From Phycisphaerales bacterium (GTDB lineage: Bacteria > Planctomycetota > Phycisphaerae > Sedimentisphaerales > Anaerohalosphaeraceae), in the NCBI GenBank assembly GCA_011053245.1, contig DRGS01000128.1:1-8532 (forward strand): 8,532 bases of DNA. Direction: 5' to 3'. Below, piece by piece: positions 6,316 to 8,532 of the stretch (positions are counted from its first letter, which is position 1; every line of letters starts with the position of its first letter). The notes beneath the pieces were generated by a model. The model saw only the letters and a program-made list of their open reading frames with translations. It did not search any database and was not told the DNA's origin. A program made the translations under genes and the position numbers.

Positions 6316-6447
6316 TCAAAACCCGTCATACAAATCACAATTGTAAAAGATGCTTTTGTTCGCGGTTAAGTTGCTTTAGACAATATATCACAATTTCCAA
6401 CGCGAAAATTTATCACCCTATAAAGGTGTAAACGATCTGCCAGTTCA
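6316..6447. other. mreD-PBP2 intergenic region, AT-rich with short repeats
   Basis: This 132-bp gap is the longest non-coding stretch in the window. It holds an exact direct repeat ATCACAATT at 6334-6342 and 6387-6395, 53 bp apart. It also holds an interrupted inverted repeat: TTCGC (6359-6363) and GTTG (6370-6373) against CAAC (6398-6401) and GCGAA (6402-6406). On the - strand there are AT-rich stretches such as TATATT that could act as a -10 element, but I found no convincing -35/-10 pair with normal spacing. It may contain a secondary promoter or a processing site for the PBP2 gene; this is inference. Confidence 0.35.
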
Positions 6448-6966
6448 TCAGCGGCGAGAGTATCGTCCGTAACGCGGTTTTCTTATCCCCAGCCACGACG
6501 AGATCACCGAAAGTACCGACCATAGAAAGGGTCCTAACAATCCCGAATACATTGCACCGAAGAACACAATGACATATACACTCGGTACCGACAGTTTTGT
6601 TTTCATGAAAATTAACATTTGCGCCATCGCCCCGCCGACAAGGCCAATGAAAAAGATCGCCATCGCCTGATGCGTCATCTTTTTCATGATCACAACTTTA
6701 CGCATCTGAGAGATCATCGAACCTAACAAACCGAAAGTAATAGTGTACGGCCCAATACAGGTACCAGAAATATCCGCCGCAAAACCTATCGCAAAAGAGA
6801 TAACCATCGCGTCAAGGGTTTTGCAATTGGTCGCAAAGAATACCAACAGGATCACCAGCACATCGGGACGTATATTCAGATCGCTCACCGAGATAATATT
6901 CAGCACATTACCGCTGTTCAGCAGTGTCATAATAAATAAAACTATCGTAAATCTTATCCAACGCAT
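6448..6966 (-). CDS. mreD: Rod shape-determining protein MreD
   Basis: A 172-aa integral membrane protein of the elongasome. MreD is small, hydrophobic and poorly conserved. Here there are about five to six membrane segments: about 4-22, 34-46, 52-70, 73-88, 101-120 and 130-157. Between them lie the family-like NIRPDVLVILLVFFA (31-45, R-P-D before a helix) and GFAADISG (61-68, the G-x-x-x-D element). The C-terminus is basic (IRKPRYGRYSRR), as expected for a cytoplasmic tail. The length matches the family. The start is supported by AGGA 11 nt upstream, directly after the mreC stop; the gap to mreC is 15 nt, so the two genes are co-transcribed. Sequence alone would be a moderate call, but position after mreC and before PBP2 makes it firm. 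Confidence 0.9.
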   Translation of the reverse strand: MRWIRFTIVLFIMTLLNSGNVLNIISVSDLNIRPDVLVILLVFFATNCKTLDAMVISFAIGFAADISGTCIGPYTITFGLLGSMISQMRKVVIMKKMTHQAMAIFFIGLVGGAMAQMLIFMKTKLSVPSVYVIVFFGAMYSGLLGPFLWSVLSVISSWLGIRKPRYGRYSRR

Positions 6967-6981
6967 ATTTATTCGAATCCT

Positions 6982-7815
6982 CTAATCCACTACCAGCGCC
7001 TCGCCAGGGTTCATTACGATCACCGCCACACTGGATATATCCTCGTCTTTCATCAGCGGCTCGACGGTTATATCCCATATCAGCGGCTTTTTCTCATCGG
7101 ATTTCAATCCTGTAACCTTGCCGATAACCCGCGCAGTCTCCAGATACCCGACCCGTGCCGCCGCATAAACCGTATCGCCGTCTTTGACATCGTATTCAGT
7201 GGAGATCAGCGGGATCTTACCGACTTCCGTTCCGGTCCCTTTCATCCATCCTTGTATATATTTCTTGCTGGGCGGACGCCATATCCACACAGGGATATTA
7301 GCATTGACATCCGTTAACAGCCGGATTCGAGACGTACTACGAGAAGTCTCGCTAACGATCCCGACAATAGCATTTTCGCCCAGAACATACTGCCCCACTT
7401 CCAAACCGTTTGCCTGCCCCTGATTAACCACCAGTTCGCGCTTGACTGAACTGATCTTCGTATTGATAACCTCGGCCAATACGATACCGGGCCCTTCCTT
7501 CGGCCTCGCCGCCCGTATACCGGCAAGCTTTTCATAAAGTTTATGCTCTTTTCTAAGGTCCGACCAGACATTGTCATAAGCAGCCAGAAGACGGTTGTAT
7601 TCCGCACGAGATACGAACTCTTCGCTTGAGGGAACCGCACGAAAGACCCTCGGCACAGATACCTTGCCTATACGCAGTAAGGGACTAAAAGCAGTATCGA
7701 ACAGAAAGTTAAGGCCCTTTGTAAAATCATGAGGGATGACAAAGAAGATGAGGCTCACCGTCAGCAGTGTGCCGAAAACCGTTCCCTTGGATACATTGAT
7801 TTGTTTCCGTGCCAT
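6982..7815 (-). CDS. mreC: Rod shape-determining protein MreC
   Basis: A 277-aa bitopic periplasmic scaffold protein that links MreB/MreD to PBP2. The membrane segment is at about residues 12-28 (TVFGTLLTVSLIFFVIP). A predicted coiled coil follows at about 64-100 (SSEEFVSRAEYNRLLAAYDN up to YEKLAGIRA), which in the family drives dimerisation. The two beta domains run from about 109: ELVVNQGQANGLEVGQYVLG (127-146) and IVGIVSETSRSTSRIRLLTD (150-169) match the MreC core, as does EYDVKDGDTVYAA (207-219) in the second barrel. In-frame TGA at 7825-7827 makes the ATG at 7815 the first possible start. No Shine-Dalgarno can be seen before it, so initiation is unusual or leaderless-like. An 86-bp gap separates it from mreB. 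Confidence 0.94.
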   Translation of the reverse strand: MARKQINVSKGTVFGTLLTVSLIFFVIPHDFTKGLNFLFDTAFSPLLRIGKVSVPRVFRAVPSSEEFVSRAEYNRLLAAYDNVWSDLRKEHKLYEKLAGIRAARPKEGPGIVLAEVINTKISSVKRELVVNQGQANGLEVGQYVLGENAIVGIVSETSRSTSRIRLLTDVNANIPVWIWRPPSKKYIQGWMKGTGTEVGKIPLISTEYDVKDGDTVYAAARVGYLETARVIGKVTGLKSDEKKPLIWDITVEPLMKDEDISSVAVIVMNPGEALVVD

Positions 7816-7901
7816 ATAAAGCGATCACAGTTGAATTTTCCCGTTAATCCGCGCCCGGGCAGATAACAAACGAACCGGCAACAAGCCAAAGATCCGCTCG
7901 A
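7816..7901. other. mreB-mreC intergenic region
   Basis: This 86-bp gap contains a CCCGGG hexamer palindrome near 7854-7859 and no recognisable Shine-Dalgarno for mreC. I see no stem followed by a T-run, so no terminator between mreB and mreC, and no convincing promoter. Confidence 0.4.
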
Positions 7902-8532
7902 CTATTCCCAGGAGTATCCATTCTGGTCGAGAGTATCTTTCCATATCTCGAGATTCTCAAGATAAACGCTCGTCCCGCGTGCAACACATGAAAGAGGATC
8001 ATCTACCAGTATGACTTTAAGACCGGTCGCGTTTGAGATCACAGTATCCATCCCACGAAGCAAGGACCCGCCACCGCAAAGATTTACACCATTTTCAATA
8101 AGATCAGCCGCAAGTTCAGGCTCAGCTTTTTCCAACGTCTGCATTACCGTTTCGATAATACCGGCGATAGGCTCACGCAGAGCTTCGCGAATCTCTTCGC
8201 TCGTAATAATGATCTTGCGAGGAAGACCTGATATGGTATCACGTCCGGCGATTTCCATTGTAAGTTCCTGCTCCAGAACTGAAGCTGATCCGATCTGGAT
8301 CTTCACCTGCTCCGACCTTGGCTCGCCGATCAACAGGTTATAGGTACGCTTGAGGTGAGTGATAATAGCCTCGTCGAAGTCGTCACCACCGACACGGATC
8401 GATTCGCATGTGCTGATATCCGCAAGCGTCATGATTGCCACTTCCGTCGTTCCGCCGCCGATATCCACGATCATGGAAGCTGTTGGCTCCGTGATAGGAA
8501 GACCTGCGCCAATTCCGGCAGCCATCGGCTCG
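7902..8532 (-). CDS. mreB: Rod shape-determining protein MreB, C-terminal part (5' truncated by window)
   Basis: The last 209 or so residues of the bacterial actin that guides side-wall synthesis at the inner membrane face. The frame is still open at the right edge: two further codons (Glu-Pro) precede the Met at 8523-8525, giving EPMAAGIGAGLP as in other MreB proteins, so that Met is internal and about 140 N-terminal residues lie outside. Visible actin-fold landmarks are the phosphate-2 motif DIGGGTTEVA, then IRVGGDDFDEAI, VKIQIGSA, GRDTISGLPRKI, the adenosine motif CGGGSLLRGMD, and DDPLSCVARGTSVYLENLE near the end. The position usually reading TAE before K-x-x-I-G is RSE here (GEPRSEQVKIQIG). 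It is the first gene of the mreBCD-pbp2 block seen here; its promoter lies outside. Confidence 0.96.
   Translation of the reverse strand, partial: EPMAAGIGAGLPITEPTASMIVDIGGGTTEVAIMTLADISTCESIRVGGDDFDEAIITHLKRTYNLLIGEPRSEQVKIQIGSASVLEQELTMEIAGRDTISGLPRKIIITSEEIREALREPIAGIIETVMQTLEKAEPELAADLIENGVNLCGGGSLLRGMDTVISNATGLKVILVDDPLSCVARGTSVYLENLEIWKDTLDQNGYSWE

Noticed and set aside
8523..8525. Met codon near the right edge as the mreB start
   Set aside because: The frame stays open upstream and the preceding residues continue the conserved EPMAAGIGAG stretch, so the Met is internal and the gene is cut by the window.

Overview
This 8.5 kb window is a cell-wall and cell-shape locus. Two peptidoglycan gene clusters meet tail to tail. 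The left half (2-4103, + strand) is the start of a division and cell wall (dcw) cluster: the 3' end of mraZ, a small unrecognised gene, rsmH, a membrane-anchored double-LysM protein, an FtsL-like bitopic protein and ftsI (divisome transpeptidase). The right half (4114-8532, - strand) is an elongasome operon read from the right edge leftwards: mreB (5' part cut off by the window), mreC, mreD and a long PBP2 (mrdA). The stop codons of the two transpeptidase genes are only 10 nt apart.

The host is a bacterium with a peptidoglycan wall and roughly 50% GC. A LysM gene between rsmH and ftsL, a Q/L/K-rich FtsL-like protein, a long divergent PBP2 and a dcw cluster that ends at ftsI all suggest the Planctomycetota, perhaps the Phycisphaerae/Sedimentisphaerales side. 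This comes from gene content and sequence feel, not from a search, and I hold it at moderate confidence.

Functionally, MraZ (regulator) and RsmH (16S rRNA methyltransferase) are the usual head of dcw clusters. FtsL-like and FtsI build septal peptidoglycan, and the LysM protein sits where a peptidoglycan-binding divisome accessory would be expected. MreB, MreC, MreD and PBP2 form the core of the side-wall machine. The partners that often follow are not in this window: murE/murF/mraY do not follow ftsI, and rodA does not follow PBP2.

There is no RNA gene, mobile element, CRISPR array or long non-coding stretch. The largest gap is 132 bp, between mreD and the PBP2 gene. The main oddities are a change in strand composition near position 1350, a Shine-Dalgarno sequence held exactly in the loop of a small inverted repeat before the LysM gene, a small gene in frame with rsmH, and the terminator-less convergence of the two transpeptidase genes. 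I saw no clearly new defence or mobile system. The best candidate for something undescribed is the LysM protein as a divisome component.
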